A stretch of DNA of 64,000 nucleotides from Zoogloeaceae bacterium (GTDB taxonomy: Bacteria > Pseudomonadota > Gammaproteobacteria > Burkholderiales > Rhodocyclaceae): contig JACKMC010000001.1 of the NCBI GenBank assembly GCA_024235595.1, positions 682,001-746,000 on the forward strand, read 5' to 3'. How positions within the stretch are numbered: position 1 is the first letter of the stretch; each line of letters opens with the position of its first letter. Shown here one piece after another: positions 24,640 to 33,452 of this stretch. The notes below the pieces were generated by a model, which had not been told where the DNA came from, ran no database searches, and saw nothing but the letters and a program-made list of their open reading frames with translations. The position numbers and the translations under genes were made by a program.

Positions 24640-27600
24640 ATGGGCGGCGCCGCGGCCATCGCGCAGGTGGATCGCAGCCAGCGACGGGCGCCGCCGGCGC
24701 CGCACACGCAGCAGCGCGCAGGCGCGCCGGAACAGGCCGCGGCGAGTCCGGGCGTGCCGCAGTTTCTCGAGGCCCGCGGCGATGCCGCGGCCGGCGACAC
24801 CGAGATCGTCGCCGATGCGGGCGGCGCGCCGGCGCCGCAGCGGCTCGACGCAGCCCTGTCGCGCAGCAGCGAGGCGCTCGATAGCGCGCCCGGCGAGCAG
24901 GAACAGCAGGTCGAGGAGCCGACACCGGTTGAACCCGGAGCGGTCGAGGCGCCCGTGGCCGGGGGCGCTGGGCCAGCGCATCACGGCGCCACCCAAAGCG
25001 AGGCCCGGCCCGTCGGACCGCCGCCGCTGGAACTGGGCGACGGTGGGCCGGGTCGCGGCGGCGGCAATGGCGCAGCGGGCGCCGGCGGGGGTGAGGGCGG
25101 CGCGGGCGGTGCAGGCGCGGAAGGGGGCGAGGGCAGCCAGGCCGAAGCCGGCGAGCCCGCAGCGCCCGAAGGCGAGGCCAGTGGCGCCGCTGCCGAGGGC
25201 GGTGCAGGGCCCGGGGGAGCAGGCGAAGGCGCCGCTGATGGCGGCGGGGGCGGAGGCGGAGGCGGGCTCGAGGGCGACACCGCCGGCGCAGCTCCGGCGG
25301 GTGAAGTCCCCGCAGATGGCGGGCTCGAGGCGCTGGCCACCGGCGACATCGCGCTGATCGACGAGGAACTCGCCGAGCACCAGCGCTGGGGCGCGGCCTC
25401 GGCGCGGGTCGGTGCCGCGGGCAGCTCGCGGCGCGCCGGGTTCATCGTCGACCAGGCAGGCTCCGGCGCGCTGGGCGGGCTGGGCCATGGCGCGCTCATG
25501 GGGGCGGCCGTCGGCGCCGGCAGCCAGGCCCTCGAGATCGGTGCCGGGCGGCTGGTCGCGCGTCTTGCCGGGCCGGCGCTGGCGCGCAGCTTTCCGCTGC
25601 CGGCCATCGGCGCGGTGATCGGCGGGGTGTTCTCCGCCTACGATCTTGCCACCCGCGACTGGGGCCACACCGGCGAGACCATCGGCCGCTTCGGCGAAGG
25701 CGGCTCGATCTACGAGCAGCTTGCCAACAGCATCGCCGCGGTATCGGAGATCATCGGCATCGCCACCGCGGTGCTCAACGTGATTGCCGGAGTGATCGGC
25801 GCGATCTCGATCGCCATGTGGGTGATCACCGTGCTCACCGTCGGGGTGGCCTCGCCGCTTGCCGCGACGCTGTCCACGATCGCCATGGCGATCGGCCTCG
25901 CGACGATGGTGCTCGACGGCATCAACGCGCTGGTGCTGCAACGCCTGGTGACGCTGTTCCGTGCACTGCACACCTTCACCAGCCAGGCCGACCCTACAGA
26001 TGTCGAGCAGCAGGGCGGGCGCATCGCCGCGGCGGCGGGGGCCAGCGCGGGTTTCGTCGGCGGCATGGCCGGCGGGCTGGCCGGCGGCGGAGCCACCGCG
26101 GCCGGGGCGCGCCGCCTCGGCATCGGCCATGCGCCGCCGCATGTACCCGATGTCGAACCGCCCCGCGCGGCGGCCGGCGAGGGGCCGACCATCACTGCCG
26201 ATCCGCCGCCGCCCGTCGAGACCGGCGTGCCGGGCGGCGACCGGCCGGCGATGCTGCCGCCCGAGCCGACCGCGCCGCGCCCGGTGAGCGAGCCGGGGGT
26301 GCCGGCGGTCGATCCGCATGGCCCCACGATGCCGGCTCCCGCGCCGGTGGACCCGCACGCACCGACCATGCCTGCACCTGCGCCGGTCGATCCACACGCA
26401 CCGACGATGCCCGCGCCGGCCCCGGTCGACCCGCACGCGCCCACGTTGCCGGCCCCCCCACCTGTGGACCCCCATGCCCCGACCATGCCGATGCCCGAGG
26501 TGGTCGACCCGCATGCGCCCACCGCCTTGCCGCCGGACGGCGGCATGCCCGAAATCCCCGGTCCGCCGCGGGTGCCGGAGTTCGAGCCCTTGCCCGACTA
26601 CGGCCCCGAGCTGCCCGGCTGGAATCCCGATGCGCCCAGCCCCTACGCGCCGACCCAGCCGCCGCCGGCACCGGTGGAGGTGCCGACGCCGTCACGTGCG
26701 CCGACCGAGCCCGTCACGCCGTCACGCGCACCGACCGAACCGGCAACGCCTTCGCAGCGGCCCGGTTCACAGCCGCAGGAGCCGCCCGGCACCCGCATGG
26801 CGGGACCGGAAAGCGTTGATCCGAATGCGCCCACCCCGCTGCCGCCCGGCGGCGGCATGCCCGAAATCCCCGGTCCGCCGCGGGTGCCGGAGTTCGAGCC
26901 CTTGCCCGACTACGGCCCCGAGCTGCCCGACTGGAACCCGGCCGAACCCAGCCCCTATGCGCCGACCCAGCCGCCGCCCGCACCGGTGGAGGTGCCGGTG
27001 CCCTCTTCGGTGCCGCCCGAGCGCGTGACCCCGCTGCTCCCGCCGCCTGAACCCGTGACGCCCCGGGTTCCGCCCGGCGAGCCGGTGACGCCGTCGCAGG
27101 CACCGGGTGCGCGGCCAGCCGAGCCGCCCGCGGGACGTCGCATGGTCGACGACCAGAGCTTGCCTGCCAGCAGCGAGGCGGCTCCGCCAAGTGCCCTGCC
27201 CGAGGCCCAGCAGCTCTCGCTCCCCGGCCTCGATGCGACGCCCGCGCCGCCGCAGCCAGCCACGAGGGCTGCCGCGCCGGCCACGCCCGCGGGGCCCACC
27301 GGGGGACAAGTCAGAGCGCTGACCGAACCCTTGTCGCTGGCGGGATTCACCGGTGCCGAGCCGATTCCGCAGGGGCTCGAACCGGGTTCGATCGGGCACT
27401 ACGGGCGCGCGGTGGCCGAACCCCATCCGGCCGCGCTGGCGAGCAATCCGCCGGGTGCGCCCGGCGCTACCAGTGGGGGCGGCCGCATGCCGCAAAGCGG
27501 TCGCCAGCAGGCGGGGGTGTATTACGAACACCAGACACCGGCCGCGGTCGCCCACGAGGTGCTGCCGGGCCATCAATACGACAGCCCGAGCGGCCGGCGC

Positions 27601-30030
27601 CGCGGCGGAAGGGATACCGTCGAGGCGCTGACGATCAGCTTTCCCGAGGCGGCAAAGCCGATCAAGGATCCGCTCGATGCCGCGCTGCTCGCCGAGGTGC
27701 GGGCCCGGCAGGCGGCCGGCGAGCGGGTGTCGCCGGTGGAGGTGACGGTGCGCGGCGCCCAGCACTCGCAGCAGGCGCTGGCGCAAAGCGGTGCCAACGT
27801 ACCGCCCGAGCAGGTCAGTCGAACCTTCCTGGCCGAGATGGACCAGTTCCATAGCGAGCGCTTCGGCTACCGGGAAGTCAGGCCCGGCGAAGCGCTGCCG
27901 CCCGGCCATCCGCTGCGCGATGTGCCGCAAGCGGAGATCGACGCGCATATCGCCAACATCTTCGAGCCCCACGTAGCGCCGCCCGGCACCCAGCTTGCGC
28001 TGCCGGGCATGGCCGAGCATGCGCCGCGTCCGGCAGTGCCCCCTGCCGAGCAGTTGTCGCTGCCCTTGCCCGAGATGCCGGATCCGCGCCAGGGCGTGTT
28101 GCCCTTCGAGGGGCCGGCGGCCCGGCCGGTCAGCGACGCGGCCCCTGCCGGTCCGCGCCCGGCCGGCGAGGGCGGTACCCGCAACCAGCAGCCGCTGAGT
28201 GCCGAGGAGTTTGCCGCCTTCGCCGCGATGGCTGAGCAAATGGGCGTGCCGCGCGAGCGGATCCAGCAGGTCGCGGGCTCCACCGCCTACCTGCCGGGCA
28301 GCTTCGACCAGCTCCTGATCGGCCCCGACATCCGGCCCCTGCCACCCGAAGCGCGGCCGCAAGGCCTCGCCAATCCGGCCAACGCGGCGCTCGAGCCGCG
28401 CGCCGTGCTGGGGCACGAGATCATCGGCCACCGCGAGGCGGAGCTGGCCGGCCAGGCGCGCATCGAGCCTTGGCACGAGGAATTCCAGGCCAGCACCCGG
28501 GCGGCCTTGCACACTCCCGATCTGCCGCGCGAGCAGATGTGGCTCCTCACCCAGGACGCCGCCGCGCGGCGACGCCACCAGAGCCGCGAAGGCACGATCT
28601 TCGTCGACACCGAGCGCTACGGCCCGCCGCAGCCAGGCGGGCGGCGCAGGCAGGCAGCTTCGCGCGCGCCGCATGCCCCGCCCTCGGTGATCGTCGATCC
28701 CGCGCTTGGCGGTGCGCGCCCGCTGGGCGAGGCCGGCGTCCCGCTGCAGCGGCGGCCATCACCGTCGCCGCCGGTGGCAACACCCTATCCTTCGGTCGGC
28801 GGGCTGCTTGCATCTTCGGCAGCAGCGCGGGGCTCCACCCACGGCGGCAGCGGCTCGCAGCCGACTGACGCCGCGCCGCGGGACGCTGCAACGGCGCGCT
28901 CGGCAGGTTTCGCAGGCACGGCCCGCGGCGCGGCGGTGGCTTCGGTCAATCCGGCCGCGCGCATGCTGTGGGGCGCCTACTTCGGCCAGGGCTCGCGCGA
29001 GCAGCGCATCGGCCGGGGGGGCGGCGTCGGCGCGGTGATCGGCGGCGCCGCCGGTGGCCCGCTCGGCGCCTACGTGGGGCGGCGCGTCGGCGAGGGCGTG
29101 GCGAGGCGGGCGGAGGATTTCAACGCCGGCCTCGAGCGCGGCGCCGAAGCGATCGTCGAGCCGGTCAATCCGGCCTATCCACCGCCGCCCGGCAGTGGCA
29201 GCCGGCAGGACATCGCCGACATGCAGAACAGCCTGCTGGGGATCCTGCAGGCCCGTGCCCAGGCCGAGGCGCTGCAATCCACGATGGCCGGCGATGCCGC
29301 GCACCATGAAGGCAACGCCGGCCCGCTTGCCGAGTTCAACCAGCGAAATGCCCAGGCGCTCAGCGCCACCCAGGCCCACCAGCAGGCCACCGCGCGGCGC
29401 ACTGCGGCCAACCAGCAGCAACAGCAGCAAGAGGGCAGCGTCACGGGCACGATCGAGGACTACGGCAACCGTGCCGCCGGGTTGGCGATGATCACCGGGC
29501 CGCTCGAGGCCTTCACGCGCTTCACCTATCTCGCCCATGCCCTGCCGGACAGCCCCGATGTGCTGCGCGGCGCCAAGCGCGGCATCCTCAAGATGAACAG
29601 CGATGGCCAGAGTTTTCTCGATGCCCTGGGCGGTGTCGACAGCGCGGTGGCAGGGCAGCAGGCGGCGCAGCCGGCGCGCAGCAGCGGCATCGCTGCCAAT
29701 GCCGGCCGCCTGGCGACGACCGCCGGCGGTGCCGTCGCTTCGCAGAGCGGGCTGGCGCAGAGCGGCGCGCAGGGCCAGGCGCTGGCTGCGCGCAATGCCG
29801 CCCGTTCGGCCGATTCGCGCCAGCGCGAAGCCCAGGCGGCGCAGACCGGGGCACAACTGGACAGCCAGGCAGAGGATACGCGGACCCGTATCGCGACCCT
29901 CTCGGAGCAGTGGCAGGCCTGGGCGAGCGCGCATCGCCAGGCGCGGATCGATGCGATGGCACGCACCCGGGCGGCAATGGTCGAACGTGGGTGGCGGCCG
30001 CGTGAGGAGTCAGCAGGAGGTGGGTCATGA
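24640..30030 (+). CDS. Large multidomain eCIS effector candidate (polymorphic-toxin-like)
   Basis: 1796 residues; start taken at ATG 24640, 4 bases after the ATPase stop, because the frame upstream is only shadow. Layout: Ala/Gly/Glu-rich N-terminal region (~1-230); a glycine-zipper-like hydrophobic part (~274-333) and a long hydrophobic helix region (~351-441) ending in LVLQRLVTLFRALHTF and ADPTDVEQQG, a module I associate with eCIS-linked polymorphic toxins; a Pro-rich tract with six VDPHAPTMPAPAP-like repeats and a duplicated PEIPGPPRVPEFEPLPDYGP unit (~556-830); a domain around 960-1115 not recognised; then AVLGHEIIGHREAEL (His1259, Glu1260, His1264) followed by EEFQASTRAAL, a putative toxin domain; a second Gly-rich segment and a helical C-terminus. 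Cargo role is inferred from position and architecture. Confidence 0.75.
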   Translation: MGGAAAIAQVDRSQRRAPPAPHTQQRAGAPEQAAASPGVPQFLEARGDAAAGDTEIVADAGGAPAPQRLDAALSRSSEALDSAPGEQEQQVEEPTPVEPGAVEAPVAGGAGPAHHGATQSEARPVGPPPLELGDGGPGRGGGNGAAGAGGGEGGAGGAGAEGGEGSQAEAGEPAAPEGEASGAAAEGGAGPGGAGEGAADGGGGGGGGGLEGDTAGAAPAGEVPADGGLEALATGDIALIDEELAEHQRWGAASARVGAAGSSRRAGFIVDQAGSGALGGLGHGALMGAAVGAGSQALEIGAGRLVARLAGPALARSFPLPAIGAVIGGVFSAYDLATRDWGHTGETIGRFGEGGSIYEQLANSIAAVSEIIGIATAVLNVIAGVIGAISIAMWVITVLTVGVASPLAATLSTIAMAIGLATMVLDGINALVLQRLVTLFRALHTFTSQADPTDVEQQGGRIAAAAGASAGFVGGMAGGLAGGGATAAGARRLGIGHAPPHVPDVEPPRAAAGEGPTITADPPPPVETGVPGGDRPAMLPPEPTAPRPVSEPGVPAVDPHGPTMPAPAPVDPHAPTMPAPAPVDPHAPTMPAPAPVDPHAPTLPAPPPVDPHAPTMPMPEVVDPHAPTALPPDGGMPEIPGPPRVPEFEPLPDYGPELPGWNPDAPSPYAPTQPPPAPVEVPTPSRAPTEPVTPSRAPTEPATPSQRPGSQPQEPPGTRMAGPESVDPNAPTPLPPGGGMPEIPGPPRVPEFEPLPDYGPELPDWNPAEPSPYAPTQPPPAPVEVPVPSSVPPERVTPLLPPPEPVTPRVPPGEPVTPSQAPGARPAEPPAGRRMVDDQSLPASSEAAPPSALPEAQQLSLPGLDATPAPPQPATRAAAPATPAGPTGGQVRALTEPLSLAGFTGAEPIPQGLEPGSIGHYGRAVAEPHPAALASNPPGAPGATSGGGRMPQSGRQQAGVYYEHQTPAAVAHEVLPGHQYDSPSGRRRGGRDTVEALTISFPEAAKPIKDPLDAALLAEVRARQAAGERVSPVEVTVRGAQHSQQALAQSGANVPPEQVSRTFLAEMDQFHSERFGYREVRPGEALPPGHPLRDVPQAEIDAHIANIFEPHVAPPGTQLALPGMAEHAPRPAVPPAEQLSLPLPEMPDPRQGVLPFEGPAARPVSDAAPAGPRPAGEGGTRNQQPLSAEEFAAFAAMAEQMGVPRERIQQVAGSTAYLPGSFDQLLIGPDIRPLPPEARPQGLANPANAALEPRAVLGHEIIGHREAELAGQARIEPWHEEFQASTRAALHTPDLPREQMWLLTQDAAARRRHQSREGTIFVDTERYGPPQPGGRRRQAASRAPHAPPSVIVDPALGGARPLGEAGVPLQRRPSPSPPVATPYPSVGGLLASSAAARGSTHGGSGSQPTDAAPRDAATARSAGFAGTARGAAVASVNPAARMLWGAYFGQGSREQRIGRGGGVGAVIGGAAGGPLGAYVGRRVGEGVARRAEDFNAGLERGAEAIVEPVNPAYPPPPGSGSRQDIADMQNSLLGILQARAQAEALQSTMAGDAAHHEGNAGPLAEFNQRNAQALSATQAHQQATARRTAANQQQQQQEGSVTGTIEDYGNRAAGLAMITGPLEAFTRFTYLAHALPDSPDVLRGAKRGILKMNSDGQSFLDALGGVDSAVAGQQAAQPARSSGIAANAGRLATTAGGAVASQSGLAQSGAQGQALAARNAARSADSRQREAQAAQTGAQLDSQAEDTRTRIATLSEQWQAWASAHRQARIDAMARTRAAMVERGWRPREESAGGGS

Positions 30031-31010
30031 ATGGGGCAAGCAAACATCGGCGACTCGCCCTGGCCGACGCCCAGCGGGCGCTGCAACGTGGCGACTGGCG
30101 CAGCGCAGCGCAGGAGCTGGAGCGTGCCGCGGAACTGGCCCGCATCGAAGGCGACGCGGCGCGCGCGACGCACTGCCTGCAGATGGCGTCGGCGCTGCAG
30201 CGGGCGCGGGGTGAGGGTGCCAGAGCCATCGCAAGCGCGGGGCGGGCCGGCGAGCTGGCCGGCGATGACCTCCGTGCGCGTTTTGCGGCAAGCGCCGAGC
30301 TGGGCGAGGCGCTGATCGCTGCGGGCGAATTCGAGCGTGCCGCGGGGGCATACCGCGAGGCGCTGCGCTCGGCTGCGGAGATCGGACTGCCTGCCTGGGC
30401 GCAGGCCACGGTGCTGCGCCGCCTGGCCGAAGCGGATGCGGGCCGTGGTGCCCTCGCCGAAGCTTGGCATGGCTACGAGGCTGCCGCGCAGCAGATGGTC
30501 CGCATCAGCGATGCGCTCGCCGCAGCCTGGATCCATCTCGAACATGCGAACCGCGCCCGCGAGGCGGGTGAGACCGCGCATGCATGGGCGCTTGCCGGAC
30601 GTCCCAGCGTGCACCTGCTGAGCGGCGAGGATCCGCACCTGGCAAGCGAGCGCCACTTGCTGATTGCGCGCTTGCTGCACGAACAGGGGCGTTTCGGCGA
30701 AGCCATCGAGCATGCCGGCAGGGCCCGTGAGCGGGCCCTCGAGGCGGTGGCGCCACTCAGCTACTACGGTGCCGCGGCCCTGCTGTCGCAGGGTTTCGAG
30801 GCCATCGGCCAGCGCACCGATGCCTACGCCACGCTCGCCACCGCCTGGGCCACGCTGGGCGACCTGCTTGGCCGCGAGGTGGCCGAATCCTGGGTCGCGC
30901 CACTGCTCGAAGCCTGTCGCCTCAAATGGGGGGTGGCGGATTTCGTCGCCGCCAAGCACGAGCATGACGATCGCCGGCGCGCGGCCCTGGACGCGCGCAA
31001 GGAGGTCTGA
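30027..31010 (+). CDS. TPR-type helical repeat protein in eCIS cargo region
   Basis: 327 residues, almost entirely helical with 30-40-residue periodicity: ADAQRALQRGDWRSAAQELE, AASALGEALIAAGEFERAAGAY-type units, ARLLHEQGRFGEAIEHAGRA, then ALLSQGFEAIGQRTDAYATL. This is a tetratricopeptide-like solenoid of about seven repeats, a protein-binding scaffold. No signal peptide. Encoded directly after the large effector candidate with an ATGA overlap, so a chaperone or adaptor that loads or keeps that protein is a reasonable inference, not shown. A perfect AAGGAGGTC lies at its very end and serves the next small ORF. Confidence 0.8.
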   Translation: MNGASKHRRLALADAQRALQRGDWRSAAQELERAAELARIEGDAARATHCLQMASALQRARGEGARAIASAGRAGELAGDDLRARFAASAELGEALIAAGEFERAAGAYREALRSAAEIGLPAWAQATVLRRLAEADAGRGALAEAWHGYEAAAQQMVRISDALAAAWIHLEHANRAREAGETAHAWALAGRPSVHLLSGEDPHLASERHLLIARLLHEQGRFGEAIEHAGRARERALEAVAPLSYYGAAALLSQGFEAIGQRTDAYATLATAWATLGDLLGREVAESWVAPLLEACRLKWGVADFVAAKHEHDDRRRAALDARKEV

Positions 31011-31129
31011 TGAAGGACGCGGACGGCACGACTGCGGTCAACGGCTATGCTGAAGAAGCAGATGTGGACGGATGCGCCCGTTCCCCCGCTGGCCGGGGCA
31101 GCAGGACTTCGATGGAGGGCACACCATGA
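31010..31129 (+). CDS. 39-residue small protein, coupled on both sides
   Basis: ATG at 31010 shares its first base with the TPR-gene stop (TGATG) and is preceded at good spacing by AAGGAGGTC at 30999-31007. Its TGA overlaps the ATG of the DUF4157 gene (ATGA at 31126). The peptide begins MKDADGTTAVNGYAEEADVD, is acidic in its first half and basic (ARSPAGRGSR) in its second. No family is recognisable. The near-perfect SD suggests real translation, either as a peptide or as a coupling device for the next gene, whose own SD (GGAGGG) is inside it. Confidence 0.5.
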   Translation: MKDADGTTAVNGYAEEADVDGCARSPAGRGSRTSMEGTP

Positions 31130-33024
31130 GCTTGACGACCCAGACCCGCGACAGCGCGACCGCGGTGCGAGGCGAGCGCACGAATTCGCGCCGGCCAGGT
31201 CCGGGCACGGCTGGCACGCCCAGGTTTCTCGCCGCGCGCGGGCTGAAGGTGTCGCAGCCCGGCGATGCCGGCGAGCGCCAGGCCGAGCGCATTGCCGAAG
31301 CGGTGATGTCGCCGGGCGGCTGCACCGGTTGCACGCCGGTGTCACCGTGCGCAAGTTGCGCTTCCGGCATTCAACGCGCCGCCGACGGTGCCGCACCGGA
31401 GTCGGCCTCGCTTCCGGGGCTCGGTTCAGGCCGGCCGCTCGACGCGTCCTCGCGCGATTTCTTCGAGCCGCGATTCGGTCGCGACCTCGGCGCGGTGCGG
31501 GTCCATGACGGCCCGCGCGAGGCAATGATGGCGCGATCGCTGGCGGCGCGCGCCTTTACCCTCGGTAATGACATCGTCTTCGCACCCGGGCGCCACGAGC
31601 CCGGGTCCGACTCGGGGCGCCGGCTGCTCGCGCACGAACTCGCCCACGTGGTGAGCGGCGGCGCCGAGAACACCGTCGCCCGCGCGCCGGATGCCGGCGT
31701 CGCCCCCGATGCGGCGGCTGCGGCGGCAGGCCCGAGCGACGCCGGTGTGCCCCTGCCGGCGGGCGTGCCGGCCGCGCCGACACCGCTCTTCGACGGCCTG
31801 TTCGGCTCCTGCCTGACGCCCGAGGAGGGCGTGCGCCGCGATGCCTTTGCGCTGCGCCACATGCACCTCGAGCGCTACATTCCGTCGACCACCTTCGGTA
31901 TGTTCGATGCGGACTACTTTCCGCTCATCGGCCTGATGCCGATCACCGTGAAGATGAAGTTCAACTTCGTCTCTGCCGACAATGCGCCCGGCATGATGGA
32001 GTGGATGCGGCGCACCATGGCGGGCGAGGATCTCAGCCGCTTTTTCTGGAGCGACACCGAAAAGGCCGATTTCAAGAGCAACTACATCGGCCGCGTGGCC
32101 GCGCGCTGGAGCGCCCAGCACACCATGGTCTCGACCAAGCCGTGCTGGAATTTCCGTGCCCTTCCGCTGGTCATGCCGGTCGAGGTGGATGACGACGCCT
32201 CGGCCCACTATGTGACCACGGTGCACAAGAGCCCCGGGCCGGGAATCGACTACAAGTCGGCGACCAGTGATCCCGATCCGGCGCATCCGGAAAAGGCGGC
32301 CACGGCCGACCTCTATCAGTCCGACGTGCGCGAAGAGCCGAACTTCAACAGCGGCAGCGTGGCCACCACCGAGCGGCAGCGGCTCGAGAGCGCGCTGGCC
32401 GCGGCGGCGGCCTCGCCGGTATTGTTCGGTAACGATTCGGATGTCATAAGCCCCGCGGCAAGGCCGGCGCTGACCGCTTTCGCCAATGCGGCAAAGGCCA
32501 AGAACCCGTCCGATCCGCTGATCCCGCTCAAGGTCGACGGCTTCGCCAGCCTCGATGGCGACGCGACCCACAATGTGGACCTCTCCGAACGGCGCGCCGT
32601 GGCGGTGCGCGGCTTCCTCTCTGGCCTGGGTGTGGCGCAGCCGATCGGCGTGCTCGGCCACGGGCCGGTGGGCGTCGCCGGTGATGCCGCCAGCCGCCGC
32701 GCCGACATCTCGGTGGATCACGCCTTCGAGGCCAGCTACAGCACCAACCGCTACTCGGTCGGCGAGCACGAGTTCGGCCACATGCTGGGCCTGCCGGACG
32801 AATACCAGAACAACACCACCGGCGTGCTCGGTACGCAACAAACGCTCTACTCCGGCCTGGTCACCGCCGCTGGCGTGCCGGGCCCGGCAGTCTGGGGTGT
32901 CGACACCGCCAGCCAGATGTCGAACGGCATCGACGTGCTGCCGCGCCACTACGTTACGCTGTGGGAGGCGCTCGGTCGCATGACCACGCCCGATATCAAG
33001 CAGAACGAATGGACGATCGCATGA
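31126..33024 (+). CDS. DUF4157 peptidase-like / OmpA-like / metzincin-like eCIS effector candidate
   Basis: 632 residues; start at ATG 31126 (MSLTTQTRD...). Residues ~35-175 are a DUF4157 (eCIS core peptidase-like) domain: GLKVSQPGDAGERQAERIAE, FFEPRFGRDLGAVRVHD, AFTLGNDIVFAPGRHEPG and zinc-site RLLAHELAHVVSG. Between its halves is a Cys-rich insert GGCTGCTPVSPCASCASG. Residues ~425-540 look like an OmpA C-like domain: FGNDSDVISPAARPALTAFA, KVDGFASLDGD, NVDLSERRAVAVRGFL and a final SRRADI. A C-terminal EHEFGHMLGLPDEY (His548, Glu549, His552) fits the metzincin HExxHxxGxxD pattern. DUF4157 proteins are strongly linked to eCIS and are regarded as cargo or cargo-associated. Two zinc motifs plus an OmpA-like part in one chain is unusual. 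Confidence 0.8.
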   Translation: MSLTTQTRDSATAVRGERTNSRRPGPGTAGTPRFLAARGLKVSQPGDAGERQAERIAEAVMSPGGCTGCTPVSPCASCASGIQRAADGAAPESASLPGLGSGRPLDASSRDFFEPRFGRDLGAVRVHDGPREAMMARSLAARAFTLGNDIVFAPGRHEPGSDSGRRLLAHELAHVVSGGAENTVARAPDAGVAPDAAAAAAGPSDAGVPLPAGVPAAPTPLFDGLFGSCLTPEEGVRRDAFALRHMHLERYIPSTTFGMFDADYFPLIGLMPITVKMKFNFVSADNAPGMMEWMRRTMAGEDLSRFFWSDTEKADFKSNYIGRVAARWSAQHTMVSTKPCWNFRALPLVMPVEVDDDASAHYVTTVHKSPGPGIDYKSATSDPDPAHPEKAATADLYQSDVREEPNFNSGSVATTERQRLESALAAAAASPVLFGNDSDVISPAARPALTAFANAAKAKNPSDPLIPLKVDGFASLDGDATHNVDLSERRAVAVRGFLSGLGVAQPIGVLGHGPVGVAGDAASRRADISVDHAFEASYSTNRYSVGEHEFGHMLGLPDEYQNNTTGVLGTQQTLYSGLVTAAGVPGPAVWGVDTASQMSNGIDVLPRHYVTLWEALGRMTTPDIKQNEWTIA

Positions 33025-33428
33025 GCGCAGATGTCATCGGTCCGGCCATCGAGTTTCGCCGCATCCAGGCCATCTCGAGTCGCGGCAACCTGCGCATCCG
33101 GACCACTGCCGCAGGGGCCCTGTTCGCCTACGTCGAGCGCCACGACTGCCCGCATGGCGAGCCCTGGAGCGCGCCCTGGCCCCTCCAGCCGCTGCGCCGC
33201 CTGAACTGCGCGCAGCAGCAGCAGCTTGCCGAGGCCCTCGAGGGCGGTTTCTTCGAGCTGCCCGAGGAGATCGTCACCCCGGGGCGGGACGGCTACCGCG
33301 ATGAGATCGACGCCACCCTGGGCGAGCGCCGCCATTCGGTGATGATCGAGCGCAGCAGCCCGCCGGCGGCCTTCGAGCGGGTGCGCGCGCTGCTGCTGGC
33401 GCTGGCCGGCCCGCCCTTCCACGGCTGA
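33021..33428 (+). CDS. Hypothetical 135-residue protein between two metallopeptidase genes
   Basis: Start taken at ATG 33021 overlapping the upstream stop (ATGA) rather than the longer in-frame start at 32961. Sequence features: FRRIQAISSRGNLRIRTTAA, a short FAYVERHDCPHGEPW stretch, RLNCAQQQQLAEALEGGFFE and a C-terminal helix FERVRALLLALAGPP. No signal peptide, membrane helix or known motif. It looks like a small alpha/beta protein. Its place between the DUF4157 protein and the M6-type peptidase suggests an inhibitor, chaperone or immunity-like partner of one of them (inference only). Confidence 0.65.
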   Translation: MSADVIGPAIEFRRIQAISSRGNLRIRTTAAGALFAYVERHDCPHGEPWSAPWPLQPLRRLNCAQQQQLAEALEGGFFELPEEIVTPGRDGYRDEIDATLGERRHSVMIERSSPPAAFERVRALLLALAGPPFHG

Positions 33429-33452
33429 AGGTCCGAACCCAAGGAGAACGCC

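Noticed and set aside
28414..28431. HEIIGH as a classic HExxH zinc site
   Set aside because: Spacing is HExxxH, so it does not fit a standard zincin; described only as a putative toxin domain.
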